From Dermacentor variabilis (Eukaryota > Arthropoda > Arachnida > Ixodida > Ixodidae), in NCBI RefSeq assembly GCF_050947875.1, contig NC_134574.1, positions 101,883,469-101,947,468 on the forward strand: a stretch of DNA of 64,000 nt, written 5' to 3'. The notes beneath the pieces are model-generated. The model was not told the origin of the DNA and did not search any database. It saw nothing but the letters and a program-made list of their open reading frames with translations. Positions 59,001 through 64,000 of this stretch are shown piece after piece. Position 1 is the stretch's first letter. The number at the start of each line of letters is the position of its first letter. Position numbers and translations under genes: made by a program.

Positions 59001-60060
59001 AAAAAGGGAGAATAAAAAAAGTTAAGTGACCATGAAAATGAGTTGAACGATTACGCGCTAGAAGCTCAGTCATCTACACTTGAACGTGCGGCTGAAGAAT
59101 ATGTGCACAGGTATAAGACGACCTTGTACTTACACTCGTGATGTTGCTCTAAAAAAAAAAAGAAAGCAGAGAAAGAAATGTAAGGATAGGATTGGGGGCG
59201 GATGAATGTGAAGCAACTTAGGGCAGTCGCACGAGCATAAACCGCAAACCGCTTGCAATTGCGATTTCGTGCGCGACAGCGATTAGCGACGGCCGTTGCG
59301 CGAACGAATGGTTCGTTCTTGCTGCTCGACTGCTCGGTTCCTCAAATCTATAGAATTCGTCGCTCATAGTCTGGAAGTGTGTAGAGTCTTAAGGTCTCAC
59401 AGGAGTGCTAACCACCACGGGTTCGTGCTTAGCGAGCCACACGGCCGCGTCAGTCGTTGCCTCCAGCGCCGCTACGCGCGATCTCAGGTCGCAAGGGGCT
59501 ACCGAGCGACGCACTCAAGAACACAGTAGTTCCCCGAGTTGACGAAACCGTTTATTGTCGCCGGCGGCAACCGACACCGCACAAACGACCGGACCCGGGG
59601 CGGCGGGGAACCAAAGGGGTCCCGCACCAAGGGCGAGAAGTACAGTCAGGGGCGCCTATAGCGCGTCGCTGCGAGAGCACCGACTCAAGACACGCCGCTA
59701 GGAAACGTCCCGGCGCCTATGCTCTTTGCTCCCGCACTAACCAATGGGCCAACTCGGGAGAGCTCGGGCATTTTCCTTCGGCTTGGGCCTCCGGTAAGTG
59801 CGGCTCGGCGTGGCACGACCTCGCGCGAGCACTAGGCACCCGTTCCTCGGCTTAGCGTCCGGAAAGGATCAACACAAAGTACGCGCCCCCCGCACGGGCA
59901 AAGGTACCGTGCGCGAGCCCAAGTCCTAGCCACAAAGGCGTCGGCGGACGAGAGGAAGCATGAACGCATCCGACACAGTGCCAAGGGAGAAGAGGCACGC
60001 TAGCGCCACGAGACTAGTCGCCAGCGGCCGCCCTCACGTCTTGCCCTCACCGCGAACCAT
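36753..60060 (-). CDS. Eleven-exon micro-exon gene, 116-aa charged disordered protein
   Basis: Assembled by eye from splice signals. Exons (5' to 3'): 60060-60051, 59148-59134, 58991-58980, 58843-58829, 48393-48373, 47824-47798, 46304-46260, 46199-46140, 44550-44455, 38186-38163, 36778-36753. Sizes are 10, 15, 12, 15, 21, 27, 45, 60, 96, 24 and 26 nt, a total of 351 nt or 116 codons plus stop. All ten introns are GT-AG and phase 1, and no junction codon is a stop. Acidic modules (EEDEDE, ESNLNSDD, APSEDEEGEGD, DEEESDD) alternate with basic or Ala/Lys modules (KKAKKA, KAKPVKPAKNAKQRK, KKTKSKK). There is no signal peptide, membrane segment or known domain. A nuclear or other disordered scaffold role is possible but only a guess. 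The family is not recognised. Exon skipping never shifts the frame. A short retained-intron ending after exon 9 is also possible. Confidence 0.72.
36965..37196 (-). mobile_element. tRNA-derived SINE (Ruka-like), copy 4, minus strand
   Basis: Complete on the minus strand: head CCACCGTGGTTGCTCAGTGG, B-box-like GGATCGAATCCCGG, body GGTCGAAATTTCCGGAGTCC, end GGCACGTAAAACCTCATAAT. It lies in the last intron of the micro-exon gene, in the sense orientation. Confidence 0.85.
37387..37404 (+). repeat. 18 bp target site duplication left of SINE copy 5
   Basis: TTAAAAACTATTCGTAAT, repeated exactly at 37650-37667 just after the SINE. Confidence 0.93.
37405..37649 (+). mobile_element. tRNA-derived SINE (Ruka-like), copy 5, with perfect target duplication
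   Basis: A box TTGCTTAGTGG, B box GGGATCGAATCCC and full body, ending GCGCGTTAAACCCC with an A-rich tail. The 18 bp flanking duplication is exact, which marks LINE-driven retrotransposition and a fairly young insertion. A small internal palindrome, GACGTGCACC..GGTGCACGTC, is inserted at about 37529-37553 relative to the other copies. Confidence 0.93.
37650..37667 (+). repeat. 18 bp target site duplication right of SINE copy 5
   Basis: Exact match to 37387-37404. Confidence 0.93.
38163..38186 (-). CDS. Micro-exon gene exon 10 (24 nt)
   Basis: Acceptor CTTTTTTTTTTTTCCAG and donor AAG|GTAAGAATT. Encodes KKTKSKK between split codons (phase 1 in, phase 1 out). Confidence 0.75.
38187..38985. other. 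Intron 10 sequence, nothing recognised
   Basis: No supported element between exon 10 and the ATTAAT-rich repeat at 39.0 kb. Confidence 0.4.
38990..39185 (+). repeat. Degenerate ATTAATCCGAACGCCAGTGAA-type tandem repeat, left copy
   Basis: Units of about 25-27 bp such as CCAGCCAAATTAATCCGAACG and GCCAGTGAATTTAATCTAAG. The same kind of units occur in inverse orientation at 43525-43690. Confidence 0.7.
39186..39465. other. Intron 10 sequence, nothing recognised
   Basis: No supported element. Confidence 0.3.
39466..40290 (-). mobile_element. LINE 3' fragment with RNase H and zinc tail, minus strand
   Basis: Minus-strand blocks: SILVLTDSQVACRLY (RNase H Asp motif), HHAVVWCPEDTG (His motif), ENQRRDRQKYSNPHPDLTWE, then QYADTCPWCGERPTLAHI, the zinc motif, and ASQLALLDQVNRAAKARGTL near the C-terminus. 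It ends CTTGCAATAAACGTTTGC at the left. Stops and frame changes interrupt it. It is a different subfamily from the copies at 8 and 30 kb. Confidence 0.78.
41105..41213 (+). mobile_element. LINE 3' end, plus strand, same family as 34.8 kb
   Basis: GGCATGGCCACAATTAGTTC, GACCGGGGCTGTTGGAGAAA, TATGGGAGAGGCCTTTGCCC and TGCAGTGGGCGTA, then (GAT)n, match the reverse complement of 34777-34855. Strongly 5'-truncated. Confidence 0.75.
41214..41790. other. Central part of fold-back region, nothing recognised
   Basis: Contains GAATAAACTC (41548) after a GGTCTGCGCCCTAGG segment, resembling a transposon 3' UTR, but without a supported protein. Confidence 0.3.
42437..43317. mobile_element. TTAA-flanked MITE, 881 bp
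   Basis: The left end TTAAAGGGCCCCTCACCAGG and right end CCTAGTGAGGGTCTCTTTAA are near-perfect inverted ends, each bounded by TTAA (42437-42440, 43314-43317). TTAA duplication with short inverted ends is typical of piggyBac- or Kolobok-type elements. There is no transposase inside, so this is non-autonomous. Confidence 0.82.
43318..43524. other. Intron 9 sequence, nothing recognised
   Basis: No supported element. Confidence 0.3.
43525..43690 (-). repeat. Degenerate ATTAAT-type tandem repeat, right (inverse) copy
   Basis: GGATTAATTTGGCTGGCGGTTGGAT and further ~25 bp units are the inverse of those at 38990-39185. Together they flank about 4.3 kb of other insertions. Confidence 0.7.
43691..44454. 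other. Intron 9 sequence, nothing recognised
   Basis: No supported element. A TAG at 44417-44419 would end the frame if exon 9's donor were not used. Confidence 0.4.
44455..44550 (-). CDS. Micro-exon gene exon 9 (96 nt)
   Basis: Acceptor TTATAATTACGCAG and donor CCGA|GTAAGG. Encodes SKAKPVKPAKNAKQRKAAEQ followed by EDSNDNEEEEP. Phase 1-1. It is the longest exon of the gene. Confidence 0.78.
44551..46139. other. Intron 8, nothing recognised
   Basis: AT-rich with homopolymer T runs. An imperfect inverted pair is formed by TTGGTCAAGTCTGGCTCAAG (about 45973) and CTTGAGCCGGACTTGACCAA (about 46066). Confidence 0.5.
46140..46199 (-). CDS. Micro-exon gene exon 8 (60 nt)
   Basis: Acceptor ATATTGTAATTTCAG and donor CGG|GTAAGTG. 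Encodes APSEDEEGEGDTAKKAKKA. Phase 1-1. Confidence 0.8.
46260..46304 (-). CDS. Micro-exon gene exon 7 (45 nt)
   Basis: Acceptor GTGTATCTTTAAAG and donor AGG|GTAAGTG. Encodes DAAEKAGDAAAKEQ. Phase 1-1. Only 60 nt of intron separates it from exon 8, unusually short beside the 10 kb intron upstream. Confidence 0.78.
46305..47158. other. Intron 6, first part; nothing recognised apart from a poly(G) run
   Basis: G-run at about 46398-46412. No other supported element before the palindrome. Confidence 0.4.
47159..47216. repeat. 58 bp perfect palindrome
   Basis: CAGTCGGTCACTGACGTAGC continues to ATCC, TA, GGAT and the exact reverse complement, ending GACCGACTG. There is no spacer. It lies in intron 6 of the micro-exon gene. 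Confidence 0.95.
47225..47267. repeat. Tandem 18 bp palindromes
   Basis: TAGGGAGAGCTCTCCCTA occurs at 47225-47242 and again at 47250-47267, period 25 bp, right after the 58 bp palindrome. Confidence 0.95.
47268..47797. other. Intron 6, last part, nothing recognised
   Basis: No supported element between the palindromes and exon 6. Confidence 0.4.
47798..47824 (-). CDS. Micro-exon gene exon 6 (27 nt)
   Basis: Acceptor TTGTTCTACCCACAG and donor ACG|GTAAGAATG. Encodes ESNLNSDD between split codons. Phase 1-1. Confidence 0.75.
47979..48188. mobile_element. 210 bp MITE with 26 bp inverted ends
   Basis: The left end GTTTTAGCGTGTCCAGTATT and right end, the inverse GTTTTAGCGTGCCCGGTATT, extend together through CCGGTA. 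No coding content. Target duplication not resolved. Confidence 0.75.
48373..48393 (-). CDS. Micro-exon gene exon 5 (21 nt)
   Basis: Acceptor TTTCCTCCTTCCTAACAG and donor AAG|GTGAGTG. Encodes EEDEDE between split codons. Phase 1-1. Confidence 0.75.
48394..49920. other. Intron 4, part 1, nothing recognised
   Basis: No supported gene or repeat. Confidence 0.4.
49921..50014. repeat. (GAAA)n microsatellite
   Basis: About 23 AAAG units with one GGAAG interruption. Confidence 0.96.
50015..52629. other. Intron 4, part 2, nothing firmly recognised
   Basis: No supported gene. A possible 6 nt cassette (GAGGCG, 50465-50470, minus) has an acceptor AAATACAG and donor GTAAAG and would fit phase 1, but six bases are too few to claim. 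Confidence 0.4.
52630..52965 (+). repeat. Dispersed repeat, copy B (paralogue of 20.44 kb)
   Basis: Shares ordered blocks with 20440-20770: GGCTCGTAGCTTTACGCG, CTTGAAGCGA, ATTCGCTCGCTGCTGCTGCC, GATGTGTTTATGTTTGCG, CGCTAATTTGCT, GCAATCGATGC and TTTCGGGCGAAAC. The orientation relative to any parent element is unknown. Confidence 0.6.
52966..54050. other. Intron 4, part 3, nothing recognised
   Basis: A poly(C) run at about 53322-53331. TCACTAGGATTTA occurs twice near 53896-53926. No gene seen. Confidence 0.4.
54440..56200 (+). pseudogene. P-element (THAP9-like) transposase, degenerate
   Basis: Ordered blocks of the family: YNPDWLLDCVIMLMKNSR (after an in-frame TAG at about 54550), ILILPSGSCLKV, GGLIVDEMKLSEFL, then after stops AEKAGLKVDYITADGASWNR (a catalytic Asp region), LFISDFPSLIKCVRN and LKVMPKITLAHV. 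A frame change near 55370 leads to LRGLFFYKKQ-type sequence and then RLRQDCLEKLFGIIRRF, SGGNDHPSSAQFLLVVNCLS and FYMAGYVV. The N-terminal THAP zinc finger was not found. The enzyme would bind and cut the element ends, but at least four stops and one frameshift make this copy inactive. Confidence 0.85.
56201..57469. other. 3' non-coding part of the P-like element
   Basis: AT-rich then, from about 56880, GC-rich subterminal sequence. No gene recognised. CpG-rich frames on both strands appear fortuitous. Confidence 0.5.
57755..58172. mobile_element. Fold-back MITE, ~200 bp inverted arms
   Basis: The left arm (about 57768-57965) and right arm (about 57960-58163) are inverse copies: ACCCTTACGGGTGTTTCTTG / CAAGAAACACCCTTAAGGGT, GGGCCTTACAAA / TTTGTAAGGCCC, ACGTGCGATGAC / GTCATCGCACGT and AAATATCCGACA / TGTCGGATATTT. 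Almost no loop. The right arm has an extra duplicated ~29 bp unit (TATTAACTAGTGCGACAAGA / TATTAACCAGTGCGACAAGA). Confidence 0.85.
58173..58765. other. Intron 4, part 4, nothing recognised
   Basis: No supported gene. CGTAAGGTGT near 58721 resembles the MITE's motif. Confidence 0.3.
58829..58843 (-). CDS. Micro-exon gene exon 4 (15 nt)
   Basis: Acceptor CTCCCTTTTTTGCGATAG and donor GTG|GTAAGTACAAG. Phase 1 reading gives SEHS. An internal CAG could act as an alternative acceptor and leave 9 nt. Confidence 0.65.
58980..58991 (-). CDS. Micro-exon gene exon 3 (12 nt)
   Basis: Acceptor CTCCCTTTTTTTGCGATAG and donor GTT|GTAAGTACAAG. Phase 1 reading gives EAS with split codons. Confidence 0.65.
59134..59148 (-). 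CDS. Micro-exon gene exon 2 (15 nt)
   Basis: Acceptor CTTTCTTTTTTTTTTTAG and donor AGT|GTAAGTACAAG. Phase 1 reading gives QHHE with split codons. Confidence 0.65.
59166..60050. other. Intron 1 of the micro-exon gene, CpG-rich in its 5' half
   Basis: From about 59440 the sequence turns GC- and CpG-rich, unlike the AT-rich surroundings, which fits a promoter-proximal region. No other gene was supported. Confidence 0.45.
60051..60060 (-). CDS. Micro-exon gene exon 1, start codon (10 nt coding)
   Basis: GCAATGG gives a G at -3 and G at +4, a good start context. ATGGTTCGCG is then cut by the strong donor GTGAGGG, ending in phase 1 as the rest of the gene needs. The codons are M, V, R and the first base of the next. 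An upstream ATG in the leader opens a different frame. The start is less certain than exons 5-11. Confidence 0.55.
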
Positions 60061-60520
60061 TGCGAGTGGAGCGCCACCGCTGCCAACCAGTTCGGAGCGA
60101 GGAGGGGGTGAGGCGTATGCATAGCAGAACTAGTGTTCCTGTATATGCTGTTCCTGTTCCTGCGGGAGCATATACAGGAACACTAAGCAGAACAGGTGAA
60201 TGCGCCCGCGCAATGGCGCGGCGAATTCCCAAATCCCCACACTTCGTTACAGTTAGTAGGTTCAGGGGCCGGCGCGCTCCATGCGCTGCGGCGAGGCGGC
60301 GAGTGTCGACAGGTCCCGGGTGTAAGCGGTGGCGCTGTTGTAGCGTGGGCTGTAGGGTGCCTCGATGTCCTCCTCGCCCGCCGCTCCTTTCAGGGTGGAG
60401 ACATTCTTTGACGGCGCCGGTGCCGCCAGAACTGGTTCGTTCTAGCCATAGAGTTAGTAGAACAACTCTAGAGGAAAAGCTGGGCCGGAAAAGTGGGAAC
60501 CTCTAGGGCGCCGCCCTGTT
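60061..60520 (-). promoter_or_regulatory. CpG-rich probable promoter/leader of the micro-exon gene
   Basis: GC- and CpG-rich stretch immediately upstream of the proposed start codon. No TATA box recognised. It contains a hairpin (60128-60180). It could also serve a plus-strand transcript toward 60.7 kb. Inference from composition and position only. Confidence 0.4.
60128..60180. repeat. Hairpin, 18 bp perfect arms
   Basis: AGTGTTCCTGTATATGCT and its exact inverse AGCATATACAGGAACACT are separated by about 17 bp. Confidence 0.9.
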
Positions 60521-60671
60521 GCTACTGGTCAATGTGGCCAGCGCAATTACTATTGAAAGAGCTGAAAGCAAGTACAGGTCACCTTATGCTTTGTCATCTA
60601 AAAACGCATACCTGATGGCTTTATGAAGGTGGTACGTTAATATTCGGTTACAGAAAGCGATCGCTAAGTCC

Positions 60672-61180
60672 GTGACTTATGTAAATCACGATGTACGCAT
60701 TCATGCAATAAAGAATGACGCGAATTTCGGTTTCGAATCTGTTTTTTGGATGCGCAGTAGTTTCGTACAGTTTAGGTTTGACATGCGATCGCGCGTCGAC
60801 ATCGGACGCAATGGCAAACTCGTGCCTTATGTGCCACCGAAGCCCCGAAGTGCTCTGGCATATAACTTCACATGTAAGTAAACGAATGTACCTCCTTGTT
60901 GAGAATATCACGCGAGTAGGCAGCTCTTGTGGTGCATCACAATCGTTTGAGAAGCGTCACAGTAGAGCATTTTTCCACATGCGGAGCGGTGTTTTTATTT
61001 GCAGGTTTCCCTTCAGTAGGAAATTGCTGGACAGGCGGACCAGCGCACCGGAATTGTACTGGCGAAGCCGCAAGCAACTCAAAGAATCTGTTTAATTGTT
61101 GCACTTTGAGCAATCATGCTTCTACAAAGGCCACAGCAGAAAAACAGCCTGATGCCGAGTATTTCTGTGCCACGAAGTAA
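60672..61180 (+). CDS. Weak candidate two-exon gene, Cys-containing product
   Basis: An open frame ending at 60873 meets a strong donor (ACAT|GTAAGTAAAC). A 131 bp intron ends in TTTTTATTTGCAG at 61004. The frame then stays open for 176 nt to a TAA at 61180. Joined, this gives up to 125 codons from the ATG at 60672, but that start is arbitrary. An internal acceptor (TTTTTTGGATGCGCAG, about 60738-60753) suggests the first part may be an internal exon. The last exon encodes a Cys/Asn-rich stretch (FPSVGNCWTGG, HRNCTGEAAS, NLFNCC). No family recognised; no poly(A) signal seen nearby. Confidence 0.28.
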
Positions 61181-61267
61181 TCAAGAGGCGAGTGCCTAAT
61201 GCGGACGAAATCGAGTGGATCGAGACTTAGAACGACAGAAAGCTGAGCTAGTTGGTAAGGATTCATT

Positions 61268-61392
61268 ATGCAAAACAGAGGTGAGGCGTGCAGACAGGAC
61301 ACAAGAGTAGAGAAGTGGGCAGCGCTCGTGTTGTTTGCTTGTAAATACTCTACTCTTGTGTCCTGTCTGCACGCCTCACCTCCGTTTTGCAT
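61268..61392. repeat. Long hairpin, ~45 bp arms
   Basis: ATGCAAAACAGAGGTGAGGC... to AGAGTAGAG at 61268-61312 is inverted at about 61348-61392 with one mismatch (AGAGG against GGAGG). The loop is about 35 bp. Confidence 0.93.
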
Positions 61393-62880
61393 AGCGAGTG
61401 CATCAACCCACATATGAATAGCGTAGGCGTTTTATTAACTGTGCAATATTTTCAACACTTCCTTGCATGCCATTTCATGTGGAATATTTTTCTGGTCACA
61501 AATTTGTGCAGCGAATCTATTTGCATGGTCGACTCCGGGTTTGTGGGACCGTTCACTTGCACTTGATGCTGAGTCTTTTACATGTATCCATAAACTGCAG
61601 ATATGCACATCAGATCCCTGCGAGCATTTTCAAAATTAATTATTTGAGGCAGGCACCATATGCAATACTGACATAATCTCAAATACCACTAAGCAGCTGG
61701 GACACACTTTTGTTGAGTATACCCGCAAGTAAAATAAGTGATCATGTGGACAGCTCCAGCTCATTTTCCTTAAATCAGTGTGTACAAGGGGTATGCAAAG
61801 ATAATGTTTTTTCTCGCGCACCGATTATTTTGCTGTATAAGCAAGAGAACCCACCACGTTAGTGTAACGTATCTTGTACATCACACTAATATGTGTTTTA
61901 ATTTACCAAGTGAAATGAGTTACTTTTATGGCTCATTCGGTCATATCACACTTCAAGCTGCATTCATCAATCTTCAGTTGGATTTTGCAAATGTTTAATG
62001 AAACATATTTCCCTTTTATGCATATATGCAATGGCAAGCCCTTCCGTGTGTTCCAAAGGTAAAGTTTAAGCTCTAAATTAAAGAAGACATTTCTAGTCAG
62101 AAACAAGCAAAAATGGTGAATGCAGAGTATCAGAAGCCCAAGGTACAGAAATTACGAGAAGTGTCAAATGATTTTAAGGAAAGAGTCGTATTTGAAAATG
62201 CAAGACTCTTTAGTGGAGGTCAAGCAAGTCAATATAGGTAGAGTACTCTGCAAAATTATGCGAGTGAGAGGATGCCAAACAATGGGTCAGGAAATGCGTT
62301 GTTTTTCTGCAAAACAAAAGCTGATTGCCATTACATAAGTCACTTTAGCATCATGAGACTGCTGGTTGATAAATTCAGAAATAAACCAAAAAACAAGACA
62401 CGCAAAAATAAAAAACAATTTAATGATGCTCTCTCCACACTGGGATAAATGAAAACAAACACATCACATCTAATGTGGACATATCAGACGCCTTGTGAAA
62501 CACAAAAGAAAAAATTCAGTTTCGAGCTATGGCACTTGCCGCATAGATGTGGGTGGCCTTGAACTAATAGTGATAGTTACCACTGCATTTAGAAATTGAA
62601 AGCATTCATGCAGACAAGGAGGATTTTTTATATTTTTGGCTACCACTTCAAATGCCTCCACCAAGTGCTACAATGCTGCACGCAGCCATACTAAGGATCT
62701 CGCAGCAACACCTGCAGGTAAAAAGCAGAAGCAGTCAGAGTGCTGGTGTGTACTGGACACTATGTTTGAAAACTTTTAGGCAAGAAGAGTGCAAGAAGCA
62801 GACATAACAACTGCATTTATTTCCATAATTCCCCATTTGAATGGCCTTTTCTTTTTGCTTAGACAATGACTACGCCTAGC
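61393..62880. other. Intergenic, nothing recognised
   Basis: AT-rich sequence. No supported exon or repeat. Confidence 0.4.
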
Positions 62881-63300
62881 CACAGCAGCTCCCTCATACT
62901 TACTGGCCGTGGAGGCAAATGCAGGTAAGAGGCAAGAAGCAATAGCACTGGTATCGACATTCATCTAATTTTTTTCTTTTAGGCGGCCAGCACACCTCGA
63001 ACAGCCACTTCGACTGCGGGTGTGTCACCCTAGTCGCCAAGGAAACATTTGAGGGAAAGCGACAGGCAATGTGAACAGCCACTTTTCCATGTAAACGATA
63101 CTCTTTCTCTCGGATGACTCCTACGCCTCGCCATGCCAGCACACTTGTGCACAAAGGTGCCGTGGAGGCACGTGCAGGTCAGAGGCAAGAAGCAGTGGCA
63201 CTGGTGTCGACATTCATCCAATTTCTTTTTCTTACACTGAGGCAGCCAGCACACCTCGAACAGCCACCTTGACTGCGGGTGTGTCAGTAGATTCCTGTTG
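62881..63300 (+). repeat. Tandem duplication, ~240 bp offset
   Basis: CTACGCCTAGCCA...GTGGAGGCAAATGCAGGTAA...GGCAAGAAGCAATAGCACTGGT...GACATTCATCTAATTT...GCCAGCACACCTCGAACAGCC (62876-63029) recurs at about 63121-63290 with roughly 80-85% identity. Each copy has a CTTTTAG- or CACTGAG-type pyrimidine tract. A third, weaker copy of GCAGGTAAAAAGCAGAAGCA lies at about 62714. No protein recognised. Confidence 0.65.
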
Positions 63301-64000
63301 TACATATGCTCATAATAAACTTCAGTAAACTTGAACTTGATAATAAACTTGAAGGCAAATGGGACATTGATGCATTGTTTTTTGGACATTTATTGTACAC
63401 ATACAATATATGTTATACTTTGCAGTGCTACAGAGCGTATTTTGAAGCTTCCCCCTATATTTCGCACCTTTAATTACGTATGTGTTGTGTGGCCCTCAAT
63501 GCAGTTCATGTTGTAGCAGCTGCTTTGTCTGTGTATCGCACATTGGCTTAAGCTCGTGATATCCACATGCTTCTCTCACATATACAAAATAAAGTTCTAT
63601 GTAGTCCTCAGTGTTACAACAAAAAATGAGAGTAAACAATCCGATCGTGGAATTGTGTTTATTACAGCAATTCCTATGACAGTTATTGACAAGTTGACAA
63701 CTTGAACTGTTCAATCCGTCCATAGCCTCCTCTATTGTTCAAAAGTAAAGGAGGCTATGATCCGTCATGGCAAGGAATTGTATGTATACATAAAAAAAAG
63801 GGGGGGGGGTATGTGTGTGTGTTTGTAGTGGGGGGTATAGGATTAGGGCGGTACGAAAAAATGTTCCAACACCATCCTCTAGACCCATTCCGTTAAGGTA
63901 CCGTAACAAAGCGTATCATGCATAAAGTTCATACAACCAACTCTGATGTTACTACACACGCCAGGCGACGCGAGCTACATTTGCCATGACGCATTCGCGA
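63301..64000. other. Intergenic, nothing recognised
   Basis: AT-rich. A hairpin ATAGCCTCCT / AGGAGGCTAT flanks about 63722-63759, and a G-run lies at about 63801-63809. No gene seen. Confidence 0.4.

Larger units (their letters stand above)
58765..59165 (-). repeat. Three tandem ~152 bp units, each with a micro-exon
   Basis: Units contain GTGCGGCTGATGAA, GTGCAAACTACATAAAACAC, GAGCTTGTACTTAC, the A-run segment and GAGTTGAACGA. Exons sit 151 and 154 bp apart. The third unit (59090-59165) has diverged outside the splice signals but keeps a strong pyrimidine tract and the GTAAGTACAAG donor. Confidence 0.85.

Overview
This window looks like nuclear DNA from an arthropod, most likely a hard (ixodid) tick. 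It carries at least five copies or fragments of a tRNA-derived SINE resembling the Ruka family described from Rhipicephalus. It also has LINE remnants of several types, long simple-sequence tracts, small terminal-inverted-repeat elements, and a very low density of genes with widely spaced tiny exons. No rRNA, true tRNA, CRISPR array or bacterial gene was found. The organism call is an inference.

The best host gene is on the minus strand from about 60.06 kb down to 36.75 kb. I assembled it from splice signals: eleven coding exons of 10-96 nt. Every intron is in phase 1, every internal exon is a multiple of three, there is a good start context, and a stop is followed by AATAAA. Together they encode a 116-residue, highly charged, apparently disordered protein of alternating acidic and lysine/alanine-rich modules. 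No family was recognised. Because all introns share one phase, any internal exon could be skipped without breaking the frame. Exons 2-4 lie in three tandem copies of a ~150 bp unit. The introns hold most of the transposons in the right half of the window.

Layout. 0-7.5 kb: simple repeats, a SINE, a truncated CR1-like LINE tail. 7.57-16.3 kb: a minus-strand LINE with RNase H, split by a complete 6,606 bp Ty3/gypsy-class LTR element (8476-15081) with 932 bp LTRs, a 5 bp target duplication and one 1,430-codon gag-pol frame. Integrase lies upstream of reverse transcriptase, as in the Gmr1 group. 16.5-17.1 kb: another LINE RNase H relic. 17.95-20.35 kb: a 43 bp minisatellite with higher-order structure. 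20.4-29.8 kb: intergenic DNA with a SINE, microsatellites and a 1.5 kb inverted/direct repeat complex. 29.86-33.5 kb: a second, decayed plus-strand copy of the same kind of LINE. 34.5-35.1 kb: LINE tails. 36.7-60.1 kb: the micro-exon gene, with SINEs, fold-back elements, a TTAA-flanked MITE, perfect palindromes and a dead P-family transposon (54.05-57.52 kb) in its introns. 59.4-60.5 kb: a CpG-rich stretch at its 5' end. 60.6-64 kb: a weak candidate two-exon gene on the plus strand, a hairpin and a short duplication.

All transposon protein genes here except the LTR element are visibly broken by stops, frameshifts or truncation. The LTR element is intact by eye and its two LTRs differ at a single noticed position, so it is probably young.
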